Assembly: GCA_951804985.1 (NCBI GenBank)
Contig: OX638132.1
Coordinates: 5,189,529-5,253,528, forward strand
From: Dryomyza anilis
Taxonomy: Eukaryota > Arthropoda > Insecta > Diptera > Dryomyzidae
Direction of reading: 5' to 3'
Length of the DNA: 64,000 nt
In this document: positions 1 through 9,855 of the stretch, piece after piece
How the letters are laid out: every line of letters starts with the position of its first letter
Numbering within the stretch: the first letter of the stretch is position 1
The notes under the pieces: generated by a model
Databases searched by the model: none
Told to the model about the DNA's origin: nothing
The model's input: only the letters and a program-made list of their open reading frames with translations
Made by a program: the position numbers and the translations under genes

Positions 1-434
1 GTAGCGTGGAGTATGATGAGGGATGGAAGGGATACGAAACAAACCTGTGCAAGTGCAGCAAAGAGCATAGAAAAGCCCTTTGCATTGACAATTGCAAAAA
101 AAAAACGTTGAGTGCAGCAACTCAGCAGGCAGCGCGAAACCGGTTCTATTGTGTTGTTGTTGTATGTTATTTTATTGAAATGTAATTTTGTTTTTATGTA
201 AGTTTAATTTAATTTGTGTTTTATTTTAGTTTTGTTTTTATTTTATTGTTATTTTATGTTGGGCGGGAACACTAAAGACAATTTTACGCGACAATTAGAC
301 TTAACAGCGACGGAACAGCGAGAGACATGAAGACGACACGTCCGTCCCTCATGGCAGCATTGACACAACTAGTTTCAGAATGTCGACGTGGACGAAACAT
401 TTAATTTTTTTTTGATTTTGAATATTCCAATATG
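1..434. other. Noncoding, no feature recognised
   Basis: Moderately GC-rich first 130 bp, then T-rich simple sequence. No ORF, RNA or repeat boundary could be supported. Confidence 0.5.
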
Positions 435-2049
435 CACAGAAAAAAATATATATCATATGGATGAATTCCGTTCTTCAAACCATGATTCATTGTATTGAAG
501 AACCATTCATAATATTTATTACTAACGCCATTATTGTTATGAATGCTATCATAAATATGAAGAACGCTTGGTAACTGTCTAAAAAGTGTTCTTCTTGCAT
601 GTGAAGAATACGTTTCATCATATTAATAAACCAAAATATAAAATACATTATATATGTTCTTCATATTGAAGAACGCTGTTTAATGAACCAAATTTCTATA
701 AAAATATTTCTTTCGTTCATTTTTTGCTGTACTTCTCAGTTCTTAAGTAGTTCTTGTATGTTATTTCTTATATAATGCTTACTTTGGAATTTTTTTTTTT
801 GAGACATTTTTTTTTGGAATTTTTTTTTCGCAAATTTTTTTCTTCGAAATATTTTTTTTGGTCAATTTTTTTTTAAATTTTTATTTTTCGGAATTTTTTT
901 TTGTCCGAAACATTTTTTTGTCGGATATTTTTTTTTATTTTTTATTGTTATTTTTTATCTAAAATTATTACAACACTTTTTTTTAGAATTATTTTATAAA
1001 TTTTTGTTTTAAAAAATATGACAATTCAAATACATTGTATTGAATATTTTGTTCATAAACTAATCAAACTAACGATTGCATTCATTTATATGATATTTAA
1101 TAAACGGAGGTATGAATGAATCTTGTAGTTGGTGAAAAAAAGAAATCCGTACGAAAAAAAAATGTCGAAACCTTAAAATGTCGAAATTTTAAAAAATATT
1201 ATAAAAGAAGAAAATGTCGAAAAATCTTTGAAACTATAAATACAAAAACATTTTTCTATAGGATCAAAAAATGTCGAAAATTAAAATGCCGAAATATTAA
1301 AATGTTGAAATACAAATTTCAAATCGTATATGAGCCATTCCACACCAAATCTCTAGGATTTGTTGTAAATCCTCTTCGATTTCAATGAATTTTTGGCAAC
1401 TGATAAAGGGCATCTAGATCTGCATTGACCATTTAATTATATTGTTCCGACCACTATTTCTAGAGATACCACTTTTTTCCAGAGATACAGTCCTAAGTTA
1501 AACAAATTGTCAAAGATCACTTTTGTTTGGTGGTTCATATCTAAATATCTCTTGATGCTAGAAACTACGTTAAGGTTTCGTTTTAAAACTAATCAAACTA
1601 TCTTTTGGAAAATGTAAGTCTTCTTAACATTATCATATTGGCAATGGACATCATCCTTGAACTTCAAATTTCATGTAAATTATAGTAAATTTAAAAAAAA
1701 AAATTAAATTTAGTTTATTTATTATAAGTGTTTGAGCTAAATTCCGAGATGGTAATTTGAATGTATTTAGACATTTTCTATCATTTTTCGGCCAAAAATT
1801 ATTTCGCTATATTAAATTTCGACATTTTTAGTTTTCGACATTTTGTTTTTCAACATTTTAGTTTTCAACATTTTTCTTTTTCGACATTTTTGTTTTCGAC
1901 ATTTTAAGGTTTCGGCATTTTTATTTTCTACATTTTCGACTTCTGTATTTTTAGTTTCGATATTTTAAATTTCGGTTTATCGTACCAGACCCGAAAAAAA
2001 TCATAATATTTATGAATAAATTCATCATATTGAAGAATTTTTTTCTGTG
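435..2049 (+). mobile_element. MITE-like element, copy A (interrupted)
   Basis: Starts CACAGAAAAAAATATA and ends TTTTTTTCTGTG, and carries the blocks GAATTCCGTTCTTCAAAC, CAATACATTGTAT-like text and GAAGAATACGTTTCATC shared with copies at 34249-34854 and 37545-39414. It is far longer than the 606-bp copy because about 870 bp (1120-1990) is an inserted inverted element. No ORF of its own. Confidence 0.6.
1120..1990. repeat. Nested inverted element with AATGTCGAAA arms
   Basis: The left part (1140-1320) repeats AAATGTCGAAA-type words about seven times. The right part (1800-1975) repeats the reverse complement TTTCGACATTTT about eight times. Between them lies a CATTCCACACCAAATC / TTTCGATTTCAATGAA block that also occurs at 55575 and 58028. 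The 90-codon frame across the left arm is a product of the repeat, not a gene. Confidence 0.55.
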
Positions 2050-2671
2050 TGTATAGTCCAGAAATATTGGGAGTCATCTGGACAGAGAATTGTGCATTAA
2101 CGCTTCTCAGTTTCATAAAAATGATTTATTTAATAAATGTTATTTAGTGGGAGGTATCGAACACGCCAACATGCCAGTCACTTTTATATAACTCTTTAGG
2201 AACTAATAACTCGAAAAGTATTTAAGATATAGTTATAAAATTTAAATCATAATGTTATAACTCATATAAAAATATGTGGTCCAAAAATGGGCGTGATCCG
2301 ACTACATTTTCTTTGGAACAAATTTTATACGAATTTGTATCTTGTGTAGCTATCCAGTTTATACGAATTTGTATCTTGTGTAGCTATCCAGTTCAACGTA
2401 AAACTTCAAACAATTTACGTAAGGGGTCAGTATACCACACATTAGTCAGTATTTATCAATATACTTAAATGGTAGAGGCAAATTTCATATGGTAGCAAAG
2501 ACATAAACCTTGATTGATAGATTTTGTATCTTGCCGCTGGGAAAGGTTTGTGTATCATATCATTTGATTTTTCAAAACTGCTTTGATCCGGAACAAAAAG
2601 CAGCTTATGAAATATAAGCCTTTTAAATATATGCTTATATTTTTAAAATTTGGACTTATATTTTTCATTTT
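2050..2671. repeat. AT-rich noncoding with a 33-bp tandem duplication
   Basis: A 33-bp unit, ATACGAATTTGTATCTTGTG and the 13 bases after it, is repeated exactly twice at 2328-2360 and 2361-2393. The rest of the segment shows nothing recognisable. Confidence 0.6.
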
Positions 2672-3102
2672 TTATACCCTACACTAAGAGTGAAAGGGTA
2701 TATTCAGTTTGGTACGCCGTTTGTAACACCCAGAAGGAAGCATCTCCGGTATGGAAAAGTATATATATTCTTGATCAGCATGACCTCCTGAGTCGATTTA
2801 GCGATGTCCGTCTGTCCGTCTGTCTGTATGTCTGTCTGTCCGTCTGTCTGTCCGTCTGTCCGTCTGTCTGTCTGTTGAAATCCCTACTACTTTTAAAATT
2901 GAAGAGCTAGATAAATGAAACTTATAACTTTGATTACTAATATACCTACGCTGTATGTGCGAAATGGCGAGATCGGTTCATTGTGACCTATTATCCGACC
3001 ACTTATGTTCAAATACCTCATATAAAATGTACATATAAAGATCAATTTTTATGTATACGTGCTTAGGTAAACTTTTTTGGTCAAATATATATTGACATCA
3101 TG
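2672..3102 (+). mobile_element. Dipteran TIR repeat, 3'-truncated copy
   Basis: Begins TTTTTATACCCTACACTAAG, followed by a TTTGGTACGCCGTTTGTAAC block, TTGATCAGCATGACCTCC and a (GTCT)n run at about 2807-2875. It is nearly identical to 30487-30882 for over 400 bp. It stops abruptly at about 3102, before the terminal GTGTAGGGTAT seen in the other copy. The 86-codon frame here is repeat-derived. Confidence 0.75.
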
Positions 3103-3144
3103 CTAGCGACTAACAACGTCAAAAAATTAAAATTTTTTACCAAC

Positions 3145-3290
3145 TTCGCTACCTCTCGACAGTCAATGGTAAACCTACGAAAATTAAATATTTCCTAAGA
3201 AAAACTCTCACTCGTCATTCGTATTCGGCTTTAACTGTAGGTCCACTACTTTGAGTACAAATATAACAAACACAGCTTAAATGGTAGATA
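3145..3290 (+). mobile_element. tRNA-derived SINE, 3' tail fragment
   Basis: GCTACCTCTCGACAGTCAAT, ACTGTAGGTCCACTACTTTG and GAGTACAAATATAACA follow the order found in the tail of the full SINE at 29151. The tRNA-like head is absent. Confidence 0.6.
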
Positions 3291-3594
3291 GAACAAAATT
3301 TGTACATTAGGAAAATAAGACTTTCATAAAACGAATTATTTGAAAACTAGCTGGACCCGTACACGACTCGTGCAAATATTATGTGAATGCTAGGTTATTG
3401 AGCAATTTTATTAATATAAATAACATTTTTATTATTTAAGTATATCAAGGACCCGTGCTTCGCTGTGAACGTTTTTATATTGGTTTTATAAATGTAGTAA
3501 CTATCCGATAACTTTTCTCATAGACAATTCTTTCTCAGACCAGACGAATTCTTTCCCGTAGAATTCTTTCCCGTAGAGTTTTTCCCAGTAGAAG

Positions 3595-3960
3595 TTTTAG
3601 TGTGGTTAGTTTTAGTGTGGTGAGTTTTAGTGTGGTGAGTTTTAGTGTGGTGAATTTTAGTGTGGTGAGTTTAAGTGTAGTGAATTTTATTGTTGTGTGA
3701 ATTAGTGTGTTGAATTTAAGTGTGGTGAATTTTAGTATGGTCAGTTTAAGTGGGTCAATTTGAATGTGGTAAATTTTAGTGTGGTGGGTTTTAGTGTGGT
3801 GAAATTTAGTGTGGTGAATTATAGTGTGGTGAGTTTTAGTGTGGTGAAATTTAGTGTGGTGAGTTTTTGTGTGGTGAATTTTAGTGTGGTGAAAATTAGT
3901 CTGGTAAATTTTAGTGTGATGAGTTTTAGTGTGGTGAATTTTAGTGTGGTTGATTTTGTT
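3595..3960 (+). repeat. 15-bp minisatellite, unit GTTTTAGTGTGGTGA
   Basis: About 24 tandem units of 15 bp with GAGTTTTAGTGTGGT and GAATTTTAGTGTGGT variants. Because 15 is a multiple of 3 it stays open in one frame and yields an artificial VVNFSVVSFSVVKF-type peptide. The same unit in opposite orientation occurs at 61570-61810, and both copies adjoin a CTTCTACTGG block. Confidence 0.9.
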
Positions 3961-4280
3961 TTTGTTTTCTATCCTTTTTTATTTTTCTGTTGTTTTTGAG
4001 TTATAGCTTAAGTTTTGTGCTTTTACTTTTATTTTTGTATTTGATTTTTGCTTTCCTTTTTGTGCTTTTGTTTTTTTTTTTGTATTTGAGTTTTTTGTTT
4101 CATCTTCTTAGCTTGTGTATGTGCCGAGTTATGTCGTTTTGAAAGTTAGGTTGTATGGGAGGTGCCACGCCCCTTTGTCCAATCCCGCCCATATATAGCC
4201 TATGACACCCTTCGGACTCCATAGTATCCTGGTGCAAAATTTCAGTTAAATCGGTTCAGCGCTTTAGACGTGATGCTGGA

Positions 4281-4284
<4 letters not shown>

Positions 4285-4315
<31 letters not shown>

Positions 4316-4316
4316 G
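4285..4316 (+). repeat. (ACAG)n microsatellite, left flank of the LINE
   Basis: Eight uninterrupted ACAG units. Directly followed by the 3' end of the minus-strand LINE. Confidence 0.9.
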
Positions 4317-4522
4317 TAATAATATGCTGGTTTTTATGTGGGATCCTGCTATGACAGCCCTAACCCACAGTGCGCTTAAGCACAGACTAATACAATGCGT
4401 CAGTCACCGCCCCATTGGAGGGTACAAGTACCCTCTGCAGGTACCAATTTAAGTTATACATGTGGACATAACTTATCTCTTGGTGAGAGGCGAGGCTATC
4501 TAATCCTCTTCCATTCTATGGG

Positions 4523-5060
4523 TCATGGCGCCCGGTTGAGAAAGACGCAACTCCACGCCGAGAACAAAACGACCAAAACAAAACGACCAAAACAAGCAAC
4601 ACGCTCTCCGGTGGAGAGCATGTTACCTATCTCGATCGTTCCACTTGCAAACAGCTCACGCAATTCGCCACGAATATCCTCATACAACGGGCAGTCACAG
4701 ATAATGTGAACGCTGTCCTCTACAGCACCGCACGCACAACACTCCGTTGCACTCAAAGTGCGCCGGAACAAATACTCATTCAATGAGCCATGCCCAGTAA
4801 GAAGGAATCCCAAACTCAAACCGAAGTCAAATTTTGGGAAATTTCCTACAAACCTGACATCGCCAATGAACGAGTAAGTTGTCCGGCCACTTGAACTCCC
4901 GTCCGATCCAGATTGCCACCTAGACAGGACCTCCTCCCGCAACACAATCTTCCGTTCTTTTGTAGACTGGCAGCGCACGACATTAATCTGCCAGTCGCTG
5001 TCCCGAAGCGCAATTGCCCTCTTGATTCTATAAGTAATACTTTTAGATATTACACTTGCA
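4523..5060 (-). pseudogene. LINE ORF2 C-terminal domain with HC zinc finger
   Basis: Continues after a frameshift with ISKSITYRIKRAIALRDSDW and ends in CCACGAVEDSVHIICDCPLY, the Cys-His finger found at the C-terminus of R1-clade ORF2. The stop is at 4523-4525. The frame's own N-terminal 45 codons upstream are a shadow. Confidence 0.8.
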
Positions 5061-5931
5061 AGGCCTCTGTAGAGACCGTGCGGCAGACAGGCATACACGC
5101 TAGCAAGACCACACGCTGACAAGACAGTATCTTGCGATAGCCTACAGCAGTCGTGACTGTTTCGTACCATACTGACGCACAAAACGTTGCGCAAGCAGCG
5201 AACAATCCGCCATATGTGATCCTAACAGAGCGTCTACTTAGGCCCCAATCACTTCGAAGAACACGACGAAGTTGCCCTACTACGCCAATCAAACGGTCAC
5301 GTACCCTCTCCAGGTGGGGTGTAAAATTCATCCGTTCTTTCATAGTAAGTCCCAAGTACTTGACTTCAGTCGCATACTTGAGACTGATACCGTTAGCCCG
5401 GATGAGCGGTGGACGATTCAATGACAACTTGCCTTTTAGCAGCATTGTCACTGTTTTATCCACTGCAACACTCACACCCACACCATCGCCCCACTGGCAC
5501 ACCATACGCATGGCTTCATTGGCCTTGTACTCAATGTCAGCCCTTGACTGACCTCTCACCAAGATGAGCAGATCATCTGCGTATGCCACGCACTCGAACG
5601 TGCGCTCAAGCTCCCTCAGCAGCGGGTCCATCATCATGTTCCAAATAAATGGACCACTGATGGACCCCTGCGGACAGCCACGCACCACGTCCACACCGAC
5701 GGTTTCGTTGACACCAACGACAACCGCCCTCCTACCACGGAAGTAGCTACGCCAGAGATCTAATTCCTGACAACTAAGGGCACTCAGCCTACTAATGATG
5801 GTTTCCCAACATAGGTAGTCAAATGCGCCCTTGAAGTCAACAAATAGTCCTAGAACGTACTTCTCCTCAGACCCGCCGAAACCCGAACTGCCGCTCGCAC
5901 AGTTCACCCATGGTGTCCTGAAGCCGCTCAA
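5050..5931 (-). pseudogene. LINE ORF2 reverse transcriptase
   Basis: RT palm motifs are all visible: DFKGAFD (motif A), GCPQGSISGPF (B) and YADDLLIL (C), then a thumb-like region ending ACMPVCRTVSTEALQV. The frame is offset from the endonuclease frame at about 5870-5930 and from the C-terminal frame at about 5050, so at least two frameshifts bound it. The catalytic Asp pair is intact. Confidence 0.9.
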
Positions 5932-6949
5932 CCATCACTCTCTCCAATACCTTACCAAGGTCTACCGCGCTCCACCTCCTGGCCCTTTGGCATTTCTTCC
6001 GAAGCTGCCGTACGGACCTGCGCTTCACCGTGAGCTCTCGGGTCCACCATTTCACTCTCTTGCGATTAACCGGACGGTTTTTCGCAAGAAGGGTGTCATT
6101 GGTTTCCCTCACCCACTCGTTGAGCACATCAATCTGCGCATAAACCTCCAGGGAACTGAACGCGTGCAATGGCATACTCAAAGACGACTCATAAATGAGC
6201 TCGCCATATGCCGTCCAGTTAACCCCGCGCGTGATCCAACGCCTTATGGTTGCATGTTCATGCTCTGCTGGTAGATGTGAGACGTCGATCACAATAATAT
6301 TGTGATCACTCACACCCCAGTCACCGCAAACGCGCCACGCAAACCCCAGCCTCGCTCCCGCTGCAGCATTATATGCAGTGACATCAATGTCAGATACACC
6401 ATTTGGACCCGCAAACGTGTATACAGAACTCGGCTCATTGGCTACGCTCACATTCTGGGATACCATCCACTCAAACAGCACCTCGCCCCTAATGCGGTTC
6501 TGATATCCCAGAGATGTCTGGTACATCTTACTGAACCACATAGGGGATGATGCGTTCGCGTCTAGGCCAAGGATGAGAGGTATGCTACTAGCTTGTAGTA
6601 GCACTCCATCCATATACTCGAGATATGGCTCCAAAGGTGCACCAAATCTGCAATATATACTGCAGAGGAACATTTGGCCAAACACCCCCTCAACACATAC
6701 ACATACACCCCACTGACTGGCACTAACGACAGTACACTGGACATTCACATAGTTCACAATGACATCAGAATTGCACTCGAGATCAGGAAATACCCGCATT
6801 GCTGCAGGTAATCCCCTTACACAACCATTAGTTGCGTAAGGTTCCTGAACCAAAGCAAAGCTGCTGCCATACTCACACAAAAACTCGCCAAGATCACACA
6901 TGACAGCATATGCGCCCTGGCAGTTATATTGAACAATTTGGACACCCAT
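5867..6949 (-). pseudogene. LINE ORF2 endonuclease domain, fused by deletion to the start of RT
   Basis: The frame opens MGVQIVQYNCQG and keeps the apurinic-like endonuclease residues: N in QYNCQ, E in QEPY, LGLDANA, SDID and SDHN. Such enzymes nick the genomic target for target-primed reverse transcription. After the endonuclease the protein jumps from a basic linker (RQLRKKCQRARRW) straight to LGKVLERVMVERLQ, the first RT block. The usual spacer of roughly 150-200 aa, including the Y-RP-segment, is missing without loss of frame. The frame ends soon after ERQFGFRRV. Confidence 0.88.
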
Positions 6950-6984
6950 TTTAATGCCTTACTTCCGCTCGGGCTACGATAGCA

Positions 6985-8328
6985 CTATAGATCGGACAAG
7001 CTGCCGACATCATCAGCGGTATTCCCCTTGAAGGCACAATTACGGCAATGGATATCATTGCCGCATTGGGCCACCCTATGCCCCATCTCTCCACACCGGC
7101 GACTGACATCCGATGCCAGGCGACATTCACTGACACGATGGTCAAATGACATGCACCTGTAGCATCCCAAAACTGGCTCATATTTCCGCACAGAGAAGGA
7201 AAACCACTTAATGTAGCAACGAGTTGCCCTCTTAAGGGTTTCCATGGCTACACCACTGCCCTCCAGAATGACATTCGTCACCGCATCCGGATTAGCCTTC
7301 CAAGGCGCACTAACCAGTCGAACGGTCTTCCTAAACTCATCCAGGGTTAATACATCACTCAGGTTCTTCATGTACAGATCCTCCATGAAGTCATCAGGAG
7401 TAATCTGAGCATGCACCCGTTGAATAACAACCCTAGGGCCTAGCTTCTCGTTGACACTCACTGTCAATCCAACATCCGAGAACTAGCTGTTTCCGATTAT
7501 TTTCGAACGCTCCGCTACCGAAGGGCTCCGAATAATTGCGCCTCCACCACGGATGTGCTTCACGTCGTGCACACGAACACCCAACGTAGGTCCAACAACA
7601 TGGACGACCCTACGAGCCACCTCCTCGCTAGACACAGCAGCATTCGAGCTGCGAACCACCAGCGACCAGGTCTCAACCGGTCTAGCCGTGGGTGCTACGG
7701 GTCCTGGCCTAGCAGGCGCCATCAACCACCCCCCCCCTAGGTGTCACGACTGACCCCGTGGGAGCCGCCGTGACGCTTCTACCACCACGTACCTTCGGCG
7801 CTACATCCAAACGTCCCTTCAAACGTTCGTTCTACAACATCAAGGACATCAACAAACTCTCGTACCTGTTGGCATGCTCCATTATTGCCTGCGTTACAGG
7901 TCGTTCAAGTGACGCTTCCAGGACAGTGCTCATTAAAGTACGAGTCACCTCCTTCAGTCCATCAACTGCGCCAACCGACTTTCCCTCGATCCGCTGGCAA
8001 CGGGCCGACTCCGACGGCGGATCAGTGACGGACTTTTCTGCAACCAAACCAGTTGCAGTCAACCCACTAGCTACCCCAGCCTCTTGACCAACTGGAACTG
8101 AGTCGTCAATCACCAACGAAGACCCGAACCGGCAGCCACAACTCCCTTGCCCGCCAAATCAACAAAAGCTACATTTGGCTTCACCTTTTTGGCCTTCGAT
8201 GTTGACTTCGACGATCTAGCCCTCGTCGACACACCTGGCGAAGGATCAGGATCCGCTTCACTCTCACTAGAAGTATGGCGTACAGGTTGTAGCCTCTTCG
8301 ACTTTGGACCCAACGTCCCAGTGGACAT
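6985..8328 (-). pseudogene. LINE ORF1 (gag-like), broken into at least four frames
   Basis: Pieces are 8328-8110, 8116-7832, 7725-7483 and 7467-6985. The first is Ser/Lys/Arg-rich and basic, as in ORF1 N-termini. The last contains CCHC knuckles: CYRCMSFDHRVSEC is complete (CX2CX4HX4C), the second (RRCGEMGHRVAQC) has lost its first Cys, and a third begins CRNC. The product would bind LINE RNA. The fragmentation shows it is dead. Confidence 0.85.
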
Positions 8329-8429
8329 CCCTGTGCCAAATACCCTGTGCGATAGCCTTAATTTTTCTCTAATTTAGGTTTTTTGAATTTTCAAAAAATT
8401 CCCAGTAATTAGGGAGATATAAGGCTTCA

Positions 8430-8835
8430 GGTGTTTTACACTTTATACAGGCAAAATCACCTGTATAGGACCTGTATAGTACCTGTATAGTACCTGTATA
8501 GTGCCTGTATAAGCCCTTCAGAAAGCTTTATACAGGTATTATACAGCAACTTTGGACCTTATACAGGTACTATACAGCTACTATATAGTAAATTTCTCAA
8601 GAGGTGGCGCTGTACTTTAGTACGTACACCAACCTAACAAATGCACCACTTGACCGACAAGAGGTACAGTACGAAGCAAAAATATTTTTGACTTCCGGTA
8701 CAGTACTAACGAAGAGTATGAAAATTTTGGTCAAAAGTACAGTACGCACCAAAAGTTGGTACAGTACAGACCAACATTTTTCAACTTCCGGTACCGTACG
8801 GACCAAAAGTTTCCGCTTCCGGTTTGTTGCCAAGC
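8430..8835 (-). repeat. Sub-repeats in the LINE 5' UTR
   Basis: 8458-8590 holds about nine CCTGTATAGT-type words in both orientations (CCTGTATAGTA and TATACAGGTA). 8640-8830 holds four or more degenerate copies of an ACTTCCGGTACAGTAC-ACCAAAAG unit. Short open frames here exist on both strands because of the repeats and are not genes. Confidence 0.65.
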
Positions 8836-9112
8836 TAAACTGCTTGACCAACAACCAACTGCACTACCCACTCACCTGACTACTGCTACACCAACAATAA
8901 ACACGGCACTAAGCCCGGATTTTTAATCCTCGTTTATACGAGGAATCCTCGGCTATTTTACGGAAATTTTTTCACGAGTCCACTCGTATTTCCTTGGCCT
9001 TTCGACCAGTGTCACTATCACTATTTTATCCCACGGATGTCCCGAATTATCACCGATTAAAAATCACTATAGACGGAGCGCATTTTAACACAACCTACAC
9101 TGTCTACTGTCC

Positions 9113-9149
9113 CAGACAGCCAGACAGACAGACAGACAGACTGACAGAC
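9113..9149 (+). repeat. (ACAG)n microsatellite, right flank of the LINE
   Basis: ACAG units with two irregularities (ACAGC, ACTG). They directly abut the 5' end of the LINE. Together with 4285-4316 they look like one tract split by the insertion. Confidence 0.85.
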
Positions 9150-9174
9150 GGACCAAGAGTTTTATATATATAGA

Positions 9175-9855
9175 TTTTATGCTAATAAACAGTGTTAGAG
9201 TTATTGCATACGCCTATATGAAAAATATTTAATTTTCGAAAATTAAGGTAAAAAGTTTTTAGTAGAATCAAATTAAACTACTCTATAAATAGCCAATTCA
9301 GTTCCGTTCCATTAAAGTGAATAAAGTGGTCATTTTTACTAACGTACATAAATGTCATTCAATTTCACTTTTAGGTGACATGCGGTAACTAGAGCAGTCT
9401 TCGTTTTGTTCCCAGAAACGAGCATGACATATTGTGTTAAATTATATCCGTGTTTTTGTTGACTCACATAATGAAATGATACACAAAAAGGACTATTAGA
9501 TTTTCTTTATAAAAAATAGTTTTGTTTTCTGAACATGCAAATATTTGCATAAATATATGTGTAAGTATTTTTGGAATATAATATGTTGTAGCAGGGCTCG
9601 AATTTTAATGACATGTCATTTTTTTAATGCATTTGTAATTTTTTGTTTTTTTTTAGTCGTTAGGTAATTATTTAAATTTTAGGTCATTATTTGTAAAATT
9701 TCGTAGATTTTTCTTGATATTAAGCAATCCTGTTTTAGATTTGAAACAAAAATGTCATTTAATATAATTTTTGTTCAAATTATATATCTTTGTGTTTACA
9801 ACATTGATGTTTTTGAAAAACATTTTTGTATGGTGTAGTTATTTTCCATTTTAGA
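9175..9855. other. AT-rich noncoding spacer
   Basis: No ORF or repeat boundary recognised between the Helitron end and the octamer array. Confidence 0.5.

Larger units (their letters stand above)
4317..9112 (-). mobile_element. R1-clade non-LTR retrotransposon (LINE), defective
   Basis: Runs right to left: 5' UTR about 9112-8330, gag remnants 8328-6985, endonuclease 6949-6050, reverse transcriptase 5931-5050, and a C-terminal zinc-finger domain down to 4523 with a short 3' UTR. GC is far higher than the surroundings. The AP-like endonuclease, CCHC gag and C-terminal HC finger are typical of the R1 clade. Location within (ACAG)n resembles the microsatellite-targeting members (Waldo and relatives), though Waldo is known for ACAY. 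There are several frame breaks and one in-frame internal deletion, so it cannot move by itself. No poly(A) tail is seen at the 3' end. Confidence 0.88.
3347..9174 (-). mobile_element. Helitron-like non-autonomous element, split by a LINE
   Basis: On the minus strand the outer ends are TCTATATATATAAAAC (from 9174) and GGGTCCAGCTAG (to 3347), flanked by A and T as expected for Helitron insertion between A and T. Another element with the same ends and internal GCCACGCCCC blocks lies at 52824-53901. The net length without the LINE (about 4317-9112) is roughly 1.0 kb, matching that copy. It holds a 15-bp minisatellite and an (ACAG)n tract. No Rep/helicase coding sequence is present, so it is non-autonomous. 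A second CCCGTGCTTCGCTG end-like block at 3451 suggests an internal duplication. Confidence 0.6.

Noticed and set aside
2650..2910. Frames through the (GTCT)n run, also at 30465-30824
   Set aside because: They lie in an interspersed repeat and read its microsatellite (LSVCLSVC peptide).
3760..3999. 79-codon frame with VVNFSVVSF repeats
   Set aside because: Produced by the 15-bp minisatellite; the same happens in reverse at 61576-61770. No start context or non-repeat protein sequence.
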